Below, in pieces: positions 53,677 to 62,592 of a stretch of DNA of 64,000 nucleotides. Under the pieces are notes generated by a model. That model did not search any database. It was given only the letters and a program-made list of their open reading frames with translations, and was not told where the DNA came from. The DNA is taken from assembly GCA_030681895.1 (NCBI GenBank), contig JAUXRI010000312.1:50583-114582 (forward strand), written 5' to 3'. Source of the stretch: Myxococcales bacterium (GTDB lineage Bacteria > Myxococcota > Myxococcia > Myxococcales > Myxococcaceae). Numbering within the stretch: the first letter of the stretch is position 1; each line of letters starts with the position of its first letter. The position numbers and the translations under genes are program-made.

Positions 53677-54686
53677 GCGCCGCTCAGCTGAGGAATGGTG
53701 ATGGAGCCCGCGGGACCGATGGCGCGAGGCGCTGGCGTGAGCAGCACGGACAGCGCGCGCCCCACCTTGCCCGACGTCGGCACGTGCGCCCGCTGGGAGA
53801 AGACGTCGAGCTGCTGCGCTTCGATGGCCTCGAGGATACCGCCGTAGATGGTGCCCATCAGGCGCACCACCGACTGACTGCCGAAGCCACGCAGGTCGGG
53901 CACGCCGAACAACGAGCGCTGGTAGTACGCGCGCGCGCGGGCGATCTGAAACTGCATGAAGTGCGTCCACGCCTCGGTGGGAGCAGCGTCGCCGCGCGAC
54001 CAGGCCCCGAGCTCCGACTCGCGAATTCCGAACGCGGCGAGCTCGTCGGCGGCGAGGTAGATGCGGCCGCGCTGCAGGTCTTCCTTCACGTCGCGCAGGA
54101 TGTTGGTCAGCTGCATCGCGACGCCCAGGTCGGCCGCGAACGGCAGGCAGCGATCGTCGGCATGGCCCAACACCGGCGTCATCATCTCGCCGACCACGCC
54201 CGCGACGCGGTAGCAGTACAGGTGCAGCTCGTCGAAGCTCGCGTAGCGCGACTTCGTCAGGTCCATCTCCATGCCTGAGATGAGCTCCTGAAACGGCCGC
54301 TCGGGAATGCCGTAGCGCAGCACCGTGTCGCGGAACGCGGCGACCTCGGACTCGTGCCAGGGCAGCGACTTCCAGACGGTCGAGGTCTCCCTCCCATAGA
54401 GCGACGAGACAGCGGCGCGGGCGAGCGAGAGGCGCTCCGACAGTTGCGCGGGCAGCTCCACGGGCGCGGCGATCGAGCCATCACCCTGGTTGTCACCGTC
54501 GACGAGGTCGTCGAGCCGGCGGCAGAACGCATAGAGCGCGAACGCGCCCCGGCGACGCGCGCCGAACAGGGCCATGCTCGAGAAGAAGAACGACTTCGCG
54601 TGAAACCGCGTCAACGCCTTCGCGCGCTCGTAGCCCTGCGCGACCAGGCCAGAGGCCGTCGGCGAGAGCGCGAGCGCGTCGGTCAT
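53673..54686 (-). CDS. crtB: Phytoene synthase
   Basis: 337 residues. Trans-isoprenyl diphosphate synthase HH fold: first Asp motif in YAFCRRLDDLVDG (D-D-x-x-D), second in QLTNILRDVKEDLQRGRIYLA (D-x-x-x-D), characteristic of phytoene/squalene synthase. Condenses two GGPP molecules to phytoene. Overlaps crtI upstream and crtD downstream by 4 nt. Confidence 0.96.
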   Translation of the reverse strand: MTDALALSPTASGLVAQGYERAKALTRFHAKSFFFSSMALFGARRRGAFALYAFCRRLDDLVDGDNQGDGSIAAPVELPAQLSERLSLARAAVSSLYGRETSTVWKSLPWHESEVAAFRDTVLRYGIPERPFQELISGMEMDLTKSRYASFDELHLYCYRVAGVVGEMMTPVLGHADDRCLPFAADLGVAMQLTNILRDVKEDLQRGRIYLAADELAAFGIRESELGAWSRGDAAPTEAWTHFMQFQIARARAYYQRSLFGVPDLRGFGSQSVVRLMGTIYGGILEAIEAQQLDVFSQRAHVPTSGKVGRALSVLLTPAPRAIGPAGSITIPQLSGA

Positions 54687-56236
54687 GACAGCGCCTCACG
54701 TGCAGCGGCGAGCGTCGGTCCGTCGGAGCTCGCCGTGGAGCGCGTCGACTTCGAAGCCGGCGACACCGAAACGCGCTGGCCGATGGCCTTCACGCAGAGG
54801 TCGGCCGAGATCATCACCGTCGGCACGCCGGTGCCGGGCTGCACCGAGGCGCCGCAATAGAAGAGGTTCTCGATGCGGTCGTCCCACACCTTCGGGCGGA
54901 AGGGGCCGATCTGGAACATGTTCTGCGCGAGGCCGAAGTTCGAGCCGCGCTCGAGGTTCAAGTCGCGCTCCCAGTCGTCGGGCGTGATGACGCGCTCGAC
55001 CTCGAGGTCCTGCTCGATGGAGCCCATGCCGAGTTCCTTCAGGCGGGCGAACACCTTCGCGCGCACCTTCGGGCCTTCGACCTTCCAGTCGAGGTGCGGC
55101 GCGCGGTGCGGCACCGGCACCAGCACGTAAAGCGCGTCTTTGCCTTCGGGCGCCATCGACGGGTCGAGGTGGGCTGGGGCGTTGATGTAGAAGCTCGGGT
55201 CCTCGGGCACCTGCAGCTTCTCGAAGATGTCGGTGAAGCTGCCCTCGAAGTCTTTGCCGAAGAAGACGTTGTGGTGGAGCAGCTCGTCGTGGCGGTGCTT
55301 CGTGCCGAGGTACAGCATGTAGCCCGACGAGGTGTACCGCTTCTTCTCGAGCTCCGGGTGCGACGAGACCTTCGGGTCGATGAGGTGCTTCTGCGCCCAC
55401 GGGTAGTCGGCGTTGCACACCACCACGTCGGCGCGCTCGATGGAGCCGTCGGCGAACTCCACGCCCTTCGCGACGCCGTTCTCGAGCACCACGCGTTTGA
55501 CCGGCTGGCCGTAGTGCAGCGACACGCCGAGCTCGCCGCAGACCTTCTCGAGCGCGCGCGGAATCGCGCCCATGCCGCCCATCGGGTACCAGATGCCGAC
55601 GGCCAGCTCAGTGTACGGGAGCAGCGAGAACACCGCGGGCGCCTCGTACGGCGACACGCCCAGGTACATCGTCTGGAACGACATCGTCTGGCGCAGCCGG
55701 TCGTCTTTGAACGACTTCGAGACCTGCGAGTAGAGCTTCTGGTGCGCGCCGATGCGAAGCGCGTGCGGCAGGTTCGACGGCGCGAGGAACTGCGCGAGCG
55801 AGTCGAAGTGTTTGCCGACGAAGCGCTCCATCGAGGTGTCGTGACGGTCGCGCCCCTTGGCGAGGAACCGGAGGTAGTTCTCGAAGCTGCCCGGCTCGAT
55901 GCGCTCGAGCTCGTCACGCATCTTCGTCAGCTCGCTGGTGAGCGTGATGCTGGAGTCGTCGCGAAACGTGACGCGGTAGTTCGGGTCGCAGCGAACGAGC
56001 GTGAGGTAGTCCGAGAGGCGCTTGCCGACCGACGCGAAGGCCTGCTCGAAGACGAACGGCATCAGCATGATGGTGGGCCCGAGGTCCCACCGGAAGCCGC
56101 CGGCCTCGACGCGACCGCAACGGCCACCGGGCACCGAGAGCTTCTCGTAGAGGTCGACCTGCCAGCCCTGGTGCGCGAGCTTCATCGCGGCCGTCAGCCC
56201 GCCGACGCCGGCGCCGATGATGATGGCGCGGCTCAC
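54683..56236 (-). CDS. crtI: Phytoene desaturase
   Basis: 517 residues from GTG 56236 (GTGA overlap with crtE stop). N-terminal dinucleotide loop IIIGAGVGGLTAAMKLA, GGRCGRVEAGGFRWDLGPT, and the C-terminal bacterial-CrtI signature YCGASVQPGTGVPTVMISADLC (in part). It introduces double bonds into phytoene with FAD. Tail residues 490-517 are Ser/Ala-rich and probably disordered. Confidence 0.95.
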   Translation of the reverse strand: MSRAIIIGAGVGGLTAAMKLAHQGWQVDLYEKLSVPGGRCGRVEAGGFRWDLGPTIMLMPFVFEQAFASVGKRLSDYLTLVRCDPNYRVTFRDDSSITLTSELTKMRDELERIEPGSFENYLRFLAKGRDRHDTSMERFVGKHFDSLAQFLAPSNLPHALRIGAHQKLYSQVSKSFKDDRLRQTMSFQTMYLGVSPYEAPAVFSLLPYTELAVGIWYPMGGMGAIPRALEKVCGELGVSLHYGQPVKRVVLENGVAKGVEFADGSIERADVVVCNADYPWAQKHLIDPKVSSHPELEKKRYTSSGYMLYLGTKHRHDELLHHNVFFGKDFEGSFTDIFEKLQVPEDPSFYINAPAHLDPSMAPEGKDALYVLVPVPHRAPHLDWKVEGPKVRAKVFARLKELGMGSIEQDLEVERVITPDDWERDLNLERGSNFGLAQNMFQIGPFRPKVWDDRIENLFYCGASVQPGTGVPTVMISADLCVKAIGQRVSVSPASKSTRSTASSDGPTLAAAREALS

Positions 56237-57306
56237 CGCGATCTCCCCACCATGCGGGCCATCAGGCCATCGAGCACCACGCGGGCGCCCGAGCCTGACG
56301 GCAGCTGCTGCAGCGTGCGGCGCGCGCCACGGGTCATCCGCTCGATGACGCGCTGGGTGGCTTCACGGCCTCCCCACGTCTCGAGCGCAGCGCGGGCCGA
56401 AGCCAGAGCGCGCTCGTCACGCATGTCGGAGCTCCACAGCTGCTCGAGCTGCGAGCGGCCCTGCGCGTCGGCCCGGGTCCACGCGGCGACGACGGGGAAG
56501 GTGCGCTTGCCTTCGACGAAGTCTCCGCCGCCGGCCTTGCCCGCGACGTCGTCGTCACCGAACAACCCGATGAGATCGTCGCGCAGCTGGAAGGCCATGC
56601 CGACCTGGCGGCCCACGCGCTCGAGCTGCTCGAGCAATGCCTTGTCGGCGCCACCGAGCATCGCTCCGACGACGAGCGGCGCGACGAAGCCGTAGCGCGC
56701 GGTCTTGAGGTTGGCGACCTTGAGGGTCTGGAAGATGGTGACGTCCTGCAGCGGCGTGCGCGCGAGATCGAGGTCGAGGTACTGGCCGACCGCGGTGTGC
56801 CTGCAGATGGCCATCATGTACCGCGTGGCCTCGGCGGCGTGCGGCAGTCCCGAGCCCAACATCACCTCGATGGCGCGCGCGTAGAGATGGTCGCCCACGA
56901 CGATTGCGAGGTCGTCGCCGGCTTTCCCACTCGCGAGCGTGCGGTGGAGCGACGGGCCTCCACGCCGGGTCTCGGCGCGGTCGGCGACGTCATCGTGGAT
57001 CAGCATGAAGGTGTGGAGCAGCTCGAGGCCCGCGGCGAAGGTCTTCACGCCCTCGGGAACGCCCCGCACCAGCTCGCCCGACGCCATCGCCCAGCCCGCG
57101 AGCAACAGGGTCGGCCGCACGCGCTTGGCCGGACGCAGCGTGTACGCGCGGACCTCGACCATCGCGCGCGACCACCGCGGGTCCATCGAGGACTCGTCCG
57201 GCAGCAGCAGCAGGTCGGCGAGCGAGCGCTCGAGCTCGAGCTGGAATGACGCGAGCGCCGCTTCGGCGCCGAGGGAAACAGGTGATGAGGTCGCTGCGAT
57301 CGTCAT
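56233..57306 (-). CDS. crtE: Geranylgeranyl diphosphate synthase (first gene of crt operon)
   Basis: 357 residues from ATG 57306 with strong GGAGGAG ribosome site. Polyprenyl synthase Asp-rich motifs: first LIHDDVADRAETRRG (DD-x2-D), second LRDDLIGLFGDDD. Family function: adds IPP to DMAPP/FPP to give C20 GGPP for phytoene. Four residues before the first motif are bulky (TFMLI), so chain length cannot be fixed from sequence; the operon supports C20. Controlled by the upstream CarH-type repeats. Confidence 0.94.
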   Translation of the reverse strand: MTIAATSSPVSLGAEAALASFQLELERSLADLLLLPDESSMDPRWSRAMVEVRAYTLRPAKRVRPTLLLAGWAMASGELVRGVPEGVKTFAAGLELLHTFMLIHDDVADRAETRRGGPSLHRTLASGKAGDDLAIVVGDHLYARAIEVMLGSGLPHAAEATRYMMAICRHTAVGQYLDLDLARTPLQDVTIFQTLKVANLKTARYGFVAPLVVGAMLGGADKALLEQLERVGRQVGMAFQLRDDLIGLFGDDDVAGKAGGGDFVEGKRTFPVVAAWTRADAQGRSQLEQLWSSDMRDERALASARAALETWGGREATQRVIERMTRGARRTLQQLPSGSGARVVLDGLMARMVGRSR

Positions 57307-57355
57307 CGGGACTCCTCCGTGCGGTGCTCAGATGCGCCCCGCCGGATTGCGTTTC

Positions 57356-57388
57356 AGGTTTGTACAGACTTTGTAGAGGTGCTGTCCA
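57356..57388 (-). promoter_or_regulatory. CarH-like operator: three 11-bp direct repeats over the crtE promoter
   Basis: Read on the minus strand: TGGACAGCACC (57388-57378), TCTACAAAGTC (57377-57367), TGTACAAACCT (57366-57356). Each has T-n-n-A-C-A and they lie at exact 11-bp steps, the arrangement reported for CarH operators as I remember them (direct 11-bp repeats with that core). A candidate sigma70-type promoter lies in it: -35 TGGACA (57388-57383) and -10 TACAAA (57364-57359), 18-bp spacing. Binding would cover both boxes, so repression in the dark and light induction are expected. Confidence 0.75.
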
Positions 57389-57581
57389 ATGTTGAGTGGG
57401 GACACATCGCCGACGTCGCGACGAGCAGTTCTACGAGCCGCGCCAAAGGACGTGTCGCGCTCCGAGATTCAATCGGAACATCAACTGGTTAACCCGGCAG
57501 CGCACACAACACGACCGACGGCCTGACGTGGAGGCGCGTCGGTGGGGGGCGCTGCATCGGCTGGAAAGAGTCTGGCGCGAC

Positions 57582-57779
57582 TCAGCGGTCGCGGCGGTTC
57601 TTCGCGTAGCCGTACGCGCGCAGCCAACCCTCGCTGGCGGCAGGCACGACGTCAGCGGGGCGCCAGCTGCTCTCGACCAACAGCTCGCCGAAGAGCGGAG
57701 GTTGGGGAACGACGCCAGAGCGGCGATCGATGCCGTCCCAGCTGCGCTTCGAGTCAGTGGCCATCGTGGTGGTGGGCAT
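57582..57779 (-). CDS. Small protein, unknown function (65 aa)
   Basis: ATG 57779 is preceded by AAGGAG at about 8 nt (57787-57792), and the frame is open to 57582. The product MPTTTMATDSKRSWDGIDRRS... is polar with an aromatic C-terminus (GWLRAYGYAKNRRDR) and no known domain; internal start ATG 57764 is possible. It points toward crtE and ends 275 bp before it. Longer minus-strand readings from 58115 are shadow. Evidence is the ribosome site and start only. Confidence 0.5.
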   Translation of the reverse strand: MPTTTMATDSKRSWDGIDRRSGVVPQPPLFGELLVESSWRPADVVPAASEGWLRAYGYAKNRRDR

Positions 57780-57845
57780 GGTGTGCTCCTTGAGGTGCTT
57801 CAGGGTGAAACAGCGTTGTGGCGTGATCAGACGCGAGCCAGCGTG

Positions 57846-58265
57846 ATGATCAAGAAAACGGCCGCCGCGGCGCTGCTGTTCGGGCTGATCAGCGCCCTGC
57901 CCGCCCACGCCGAAGAGGTCGATCATCTCTTCTCGGACGTCGGAGCGAAGAAGCGCTTCGCGCTCAACGTCATCGGCGTCGGTGGTGCCGTCACCGCGAT
58001 CGGCGCGGTCTTCTTCTTCGTCGGCCGCTCTGGCGCAGGGCTGCACGTGAACCCCGATGGCTCGCTCCGCCCGCTCGGCATCTTCGAAGAGGCGCAGTCC
58101 GCGACGAACCTGCAACGCGTCTCGCTGGCGGTGCTCGGCGTCGGTCTGGCGACGACGGTGACAGGCACGGTGCTGTTGCTGCTGTCGCGGAAGAAGGGCG
58201 TGACGGTGGCCCCGATGCTGAGCCCTGATGGCGGAGGCCTCGCGTTCTTCGGGGTGTTCGACTGA
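57846..58265 (+). CDS. Small secreted/membrane protein, unknown function
   Basis: 139 residues from ATG 57846. Signal-like N-terminus MIKKTAAAALLFGLISALPAHA, then two hydrophobic helices (VIGVGGAVTAIGAVFFFVG, LAVLGVGLATTVTGTVLLLL) with an exposed loop (GLHVNPDGSLRPLGIFEEAQ). No known family. Divergent from the 65-residue ORF. Confidence 0.7.
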   Translation: MIKKTAAAALLFGLISALPAHAEEVDHLFSDVGAKKRFALNVIGVGGAVTAIGAVFFFVGRSGAGLHVNPDGSLRPLGIFEEAQSATNLQRVSLAVLGVGLATTVTGTVLLLLSRKKGVTVAPMLSPDGGGLAFFGVFD

Positions 58266-58297
58266 CCGCTCCGCGGAAAGGGCGTTAGCCTTCTTCC

Positions 58298-58933
58298 ATG
58301 CTCGCGCTCCTCTTCAGCTCCGTCCTGACAGCGACCGCGCCGGCCCTCGATGGCGTCGACCTCGAGCGGCTGTCGCTCATCCGAGCGGCCGAAGCAGACG
58401 AGGCGCATCGCTCGATGATCTGGCTGTGGACGTGGGGCAGTCTGTACCTCGTGGGCACGGCCGGGCAGGCCATCGGCGCTCCCCTGTTGAGCAAGGACCG
58501 CGCGCTGCAGATCGACTTCATCGTCGGAGCGGTCACTACCGGGCTCGCGGCGGCCTTCACGTTCATCTTCGCGCCGAACGTCATCGCAGGCGCCCGCGTG
58601 GTGCGAGCGCTCCCCGACACCGCTGAGGGTCTCGCCGACGCCGAGCGACGACTGAGCGAAGACGCCGCAGCGCAGGACTTCAGCGTCTCCTGGGTGATGC
58701 ACGGCGTGAACGTGCTCTTCAACGTCGCCACAGGGCTCGTGCTCGGGCTCGGCTTCAAACACTGGGAGAGCGCGGCGCTCAACGCCGGCGTCGGCATCGT
58801 CATCGGAGAGGTGATGGTGTTGACGACGCCTCATGGGCTGCGCCAGCACGTCCGGCCGCCGGCGCCGGTCGTCGCCCTGCAGCCGCTCTGGGGTCCGAAC
58901 CTCACCGGGCTCGCGCTCGGTGGCGCGTGGTGA
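58298..58933 (+). CDS. Integral membrane protein, unknown function
   Basis: 211 residues; N-terminal signal or helix (LALLFSSVLTATAPALDG) and four further hydrophobic segments, with an amphipathic acidic loop LPDTAEGLADAERRLSED between. No motif. It begins 32 nt after the preceding gene, so likely co-transcribed with it. Confidence 0.65.
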   Translation: MLALLFSSVLTATAPALDGVDLERLSLIRAAEADEAHRSMIWLWTWGSLYLVGTAGQAIGAPLLSKDRALQIDFIVGAVTTGLAAAFTFIFAPNVIAGARVVRALPDTAEGLADAERRLSEDAAAQDFSVSWVMHGVNVLFNVATGLVLGLGFKHWESAALNAGVGIVIGEVMVLTTPHGLRQHVRPPAPVVALQPLWGPNLTGLALGGAW

Positions 58934-58999
58934 ACGTCGCCGTGGGCGCGCATCGAAGCCCTGACGATCGACCGTGACGGCGTGCTAACGAGCGCGTCC

Positions 59000-60535
59000 A
59001 TGATGCGTCGCGCCTTCGCCGTGCTCGCCGTCCTTCCGCTGCTCGCGTGCCCCGACAAGAAGAAGGAGGACGTCGCGCCCGACACGCACGCCGCGGCGCC
59101 CGTCGACCCGAAGACGCTCAAGCGCGAGACCGTCACGGTGCTCATCACCGGCGCCGAGAACGGCTACCTGTTGCCGGTCGTCGACGAGGGGAAGTCACGA
59201 GGCGGCGCGGCCGAGCTGCTGGGCCGATGGGTCGCCTCCGAAGGGCACTGCGCCGGTGCGCTCAAAGAGACGGGCGACGCGCCGTGTGAGAACGGCAGCA
59301 CCGTCGTCGTGTCGACCGGCGACAACGCCAACGGCCAGGCCATCTCGAGCTACTTCAAGGGCGAGCCGACGGCGGAGCTGATGCGGCACATGGGCTACGC
59401 GGCGTCGGCGCTCGGCAATCGCGAGCTCGACTGGAATCGCGAGCAGTTCGTCTCCAACCGGAACAAGTCGGGCTTCCCGTACCTCGCGGCCAACCTGGTC
59501 GCCGAGACCGACGAGGGCAAGGCGCTGGGGCTCGGGAGCTTCCGCGTGCTGACTCGCAAGGGCGTGAAGATCGCCATCATCGGCCTGGCCGCGCGCAAGG
59601 CGACCGTGACGCCGATGCCGGGCCGCATGAAGGGGCTCAAGACCATCGACGAAGCCGAAGCGCTCGCCCTGGTGATGCCCGAGGTGAAGAACGCAAACCC
59701 GCACGTCATCGGCGTCGTCAGTGACGGCTGTCTCAACGACGCGCCCTCCATCCTCGCGGGCCACGCCGACTGGAACCTGGCCTTCTTCGCCGGTCGCCGC
59801 TGCGACGGCCCATTCCCCGACTCCGTCGAAGGCACCAGGCTCGTCTACCCGGGCAGCCGGCTGTCGCAGTACGCGAAGGTCGCGCTCACCGTGACGCTGT
59901 CGTCGACGCCCGTGCAGGTGACGAGCGTGGCGTCGATGGTCGAGGTGAACTCCGAGGGCGCCCCGCCGGCCGACGCGAAAGCGAAGGAGCTCGTCGATGC
60001 GTGGAAGAAGAAGCTCGACGAGGCGCTCGGCGGCACCATCGCGTTCTCGAAGGACGGCATCGAGCAGGAGTCGCCGGCGATGGCGAACTGGCTCACCACC
60101 TCGCTCAAGGAGCAGTTCAAGACCGACGTCGCGCTGCTCAACCGCAAGGGCGTGCGGCAGGCGCTGCCGAAGGGGCCCGTGACGAAGGCGTCGATCTACG
60201 ATCTCGTGCCGTTCGACAACCAGGTCGTCATCGTGAAGGTGACGGGCGAGGCGCTGCTCGCGGCGCTCGACAACACCGAGGCGCGCGTCGCGGGTGTGAA
60301 GCCCAAGGGTGACGGCTGGGTCGACGGCAAGGGCGCGGCGATCGACCTGAAGAAGACGTACACGGTCGCGACCACCGACTACCTCTACCTCGGCGGTGAC
60401 GGCTTCGCGCTCAACAAGGCCGATGCGGCGCCGACCGAGACGAAGATCTCCTGGCAGGCCTCGCTCATCGAGTGGACGGCGGCGAGGAAGTCGGACGAGA
60501 AGAAGCCGCTCGAAGGCTTCCTGAAGGTGAAGTGA
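59000..60535 (+). CDS. 5'-nucleotidase/UshA-like lipoprotein with degenerate metal site
   Basis: 511 residues from ATG 59000 (M-M at 59000/59003). Lipobox LPLLAC. Domain order matches UshA: N-terminal metallophosphatase-like region (about 40-310) and C-terminal 5'-nucleotidase domain (about 345-500; SIYDLVPFDNQVVIVKVTGEALLAALD in parts, TTDYLYLGGDGF). In the first domain the normal D-x-H is LITGAENGYL, G-N-H-E/D is GNRELDW, and the distal G-H-x-H is FFAGRRC; only GDN is kept. It may be a non-catalytic or altered enzyme. The next gene begins 3 nt after its stop. Confidence 0.75.
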   Translation: MMRRAFAVLAVLPLLACPDKKKEDVAPDTHAAAPVDPKTLKRETVTVLITGAENGYLLPVVDEGKSRGGAAELLGRWVASEGHCAGALKETGDAPCENGSTVVVSTGDNANGQAISSYFKGEPTAELMRHMGYAASALGNRELDWNREQFVSNRNKSGFPYLAANLVAETDEGKALGLGSFRVLTRKGVKIAIIGLAARKATVTPMPGRMKGLKTIDEAEALALVMPEVKNANPHVIGVVSDGCLNDAPSILAGHADWNLAFFAGRRCDGPFPDSVEGTRLVYPGSRLSQYAKVALTVTLSSTPVQVTSVASMVEVNSEGAPPADAKAKELVDAWKKKLDEALGGTIAFSKDGIEQESPAMANWLTTSLKEQFKTDVALLNRKGVRQALPKGPVTKASIYDLVPFDNQVVIVKVTGEALLAALDNTEARVAGVKPKGDGWVDGKGAAIDLKKTYTVATTDYLYLGGDGFALNKADAAPTETKISWQASLIEWTAARKSDEKKPLEGFLKVK

Positions 60536-60538
60536 CTC

Positions 60539-61702
60539 ATGCGCGCTGCGTTCCTGCTGCTCGGCCTCGTGGCCTGTTCACCCGTTGCTCCGACTGACGC
60601 GCTGCCGTTCGCGCCTGCGGGCCCGACCGCGACGCCAGATCCGGCGAAGCCCGGGCCCTTCGCGGTCGGCGTGCGCACCGTCACCCATGAAGATCGCCGG
60701 AGGCCCAAGCCCGACGGCACGCCGCGGCTGCTCGTCACCGAGATCTGGTACCCGGCCACGCAGGACACGAAGGGCAAGCCGACCGTCAGCTACGACATTC
60801 GTGAGCGCTTCACGCCGGAGCAGTTGATGACGTTCCCCGCGTCGGTGCCGCTGCTCCAGACCTTCGCGGTGCGAGACGCGACGCCGGCGAAGTCCCACGG
60901 GCCGTTCCCGCTCATCATCTTCAGCCACGGACAGGGCGCGATTCGCTGGCAGTCGACGTTCTACACGGTGCTGCTCGCCTCTCACGGCTACGTCGTGGTG
61001 TCGGCTGATCACGAAGGCGGCACGCTCGACTACGCCGTGCGCAACCAACTGCAGGACGTCGGCATCGGCATCGCGACCCGGCCCATCGACGCGCAGTACC
61101 TCATCACCGCCTACACGCGGCTGCCCGAGGGCGACCCGCTGTTCGGCATGGTCGACCCGGAGCGCGTCGGCGTCACCGGCCACAGCTTCGGCGCGTTGAC
61201 TGCGCTGCGCGTGGCGGCCATCGACAAGCGGGTGAAGGTCATCGTGCCGCAGGCGCCGCCGTCGACCGACCTGTTCTTCATCGACCTCGGCAAGCCGGAC
61301 CTCGGCATTCCGGTGATGGTGCAGGCCGCGCACGCCGACCGGACCCTGCAGTGGGACGACAACACCGCGCCGACGTGGGCCGCGATGAAGAAGCCGCGGT
61401 GGCTGCTCGACATCTCGAAGGGCGGCCACTTCACCTTCTCTGACATCTGCGCCTTCGATCTGGCCTCGTTCTCCGACAGCATCAAGCTCGACATCCCCGG
61501 CGCGAACGTGAAGAGCGTGTTGAACGACGGCTGCGCGGCACCTGCACCGAGCGCGGCGGTGGCCCAGCCGCTGATGAACCACTTCGCGGTCGCCCTCTTC
61601 AACGCCACGCTGCGAAAGAGCCCGGGCTCGTACGAGCTGCTCACCCAGGCGAAGGCTGATGAGCTCGCGCCAGGTGACTCGGTCGTGACGGCAGACCCGT
61701 GA
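60539..61702 (+). CDS. Alpha/beta hydrolase lipoprotein
   Basis: 387 residues. Lipobox (GLVACS, Cys13), Pro-rich linker, then an alpha/beta hydrolase domain with nucleophile elbow G-H-S-F-G (GVTGHSFGALTAL), oxyanion region IIFSHGQG and a C-terminal His (KGGHFTF). Resembles PAF-acetylhydrolase/chlorophyllase-type esterases. Outer envelope, substrate unknown. Its stop overlaps the next start (GTGA). Confidence 0.85.
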   Translation: MRAAFLLLGLVACSPVAPTDALPFAPAGPTATPDPAKPGPFAVGVRTVTHEDRRRPKPDGTPRLLVTEIWYPATQDTKGKPTVSYDIRERFTPEQLMTFPASVPLLQTFAVRDATPAKSHGPFPLIIFSHGQGAIRWQSTFYTVLLASHGYVVVSADHEGGTLDYAVRNQLQDVGIGIATRPIDAQYLITAYTRLPEGDPLFGMVDPERVGVTGHSFGALTALRVAAIDKRVKVIVPQAPPSTDLFFIDLGKPDLGIPVMVQAAHADRTLQWDDNTAPTWAAMKKPRWLLDISKGGHFTFSDICAFDLASFSDSIKLDIPGANVKSVLNDGCAAPAPSAAVAQPLMNHFAVALFNATLRKSPGSYELLTQAKADELAPGDSVVTADP

Positions 61703-62592
61703 CCGACGGGCCGTCGACGCCGAGCCTGCGCATTCGAGGCACGGTGGAGCTGCTCAGACAGCAGAGCCGGTTGTTGCCGAAGAACCCTCTGCAGGCGCGC
61801 GCGTTGCTCGACGCGGTGTCGCGCTCGATGCCGTGGCCCGAGGTGAAGGAGCAGGACACGACGGTGGCAGGCGTGCCGTGCCGGCTGCTGTTGCCCGACG
61901 GCGCCTCACGCGGGCTGCTCGTCTACGCGCACGGTGGCGGTTTTCACGGCGGCTCGTTCGCGACCCACGCGTCCTTCCTTCGCCCGCTGGCGACTGCGCT
62001 GAAGCGGCGCATCGTGTTCCCGCTCTACCGGCTCGCTCCGGAAGACCCGTTCCCCGCCGGGCTCGACGATGTCTCGAACGTGCTCTCGTCGGTCTTGAGC
62101 GAGTCCGACGACGTGCTGCTCGCCGGAGATTCGGCCGGAGGCACGCTCGCGCTCGGCGCGTGGCAGCGGGTGAAGGAGAAGCGGTTGTCTGGCGTGGTGC
62201 TGGTGTCTCCGTGGCTCGACCTCACCGCGAGCTCACCCACCGTCGACGACGCGCCACACGATTATCTCGAGGCCGACGTGATTCGCCGACTGGCCGAGGC
62301 GTACCTGGGCGGTGCCGATGCGCGCAGTCCGCTCGCGTCGCCGGCCTTCGCGGAGCTGTCCGGCCTTCCTCCCACCCTCGTCGCGAGCGGTGGGCAGGAG
62401 GCGTTTCGTGGAGAGATTGCGGCGTTCGTCGAGAAGGCCCGCGCGGCCGGCGTGGAGGTGGAGCACGACATCGCGACCGACCTGCCGCACGCGTATCCCC
62501 TCGTGCCCATCTTCGCCCTGGAGCGGCGGCGGCTCATCGACCGGGTCCGAGCGTGGATGGACGTGCGTTCGCGCTCCGGTCGCGTGACGTGA
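61699..62592 (+). CDS. HSL-type alpha/beta hydrolase (fold 3)
   Basis: 297 residues from GTG 61699. HGGGFHGGS (oxyanion HGGG) and GDSAGGTLAL (Ser nucleophile), Asp/His triad candidates later (VEHDIATDLPHAYPL). Hormone-sensitive-lipase-like esterase for short-chain esters; cytoplasmic. Coupled by a 4-nt overlap with the lipoprotein hydrolase upstream. Confidence 0.92.
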   Translation: MTDGPSTPSLRIRGTVELLRQQSRLLPKNPLQARALLDAVSRSMPWPEVKEQDTTVAGVPCRLLLPDGASRGLLVYAHGGGFHGGSFATHASFLRPLATALKRRIVFPLYRLAPEDPFPAGLDDVSNVLSSVLSESDDVLLAGDSAGGTLALGAWQRVKEKRLSGVVLVSPWLDLTASSPTVDDAPHDYLEADVIRRLAEAYLGGADARSPLASPAFAELSGLPPTLVASGGQEAFRGEIAAFVEKARAAGVEVEHDIATDLPHAYPLVPIFALERRRLIDRVRAWMDVRSRSGRVT

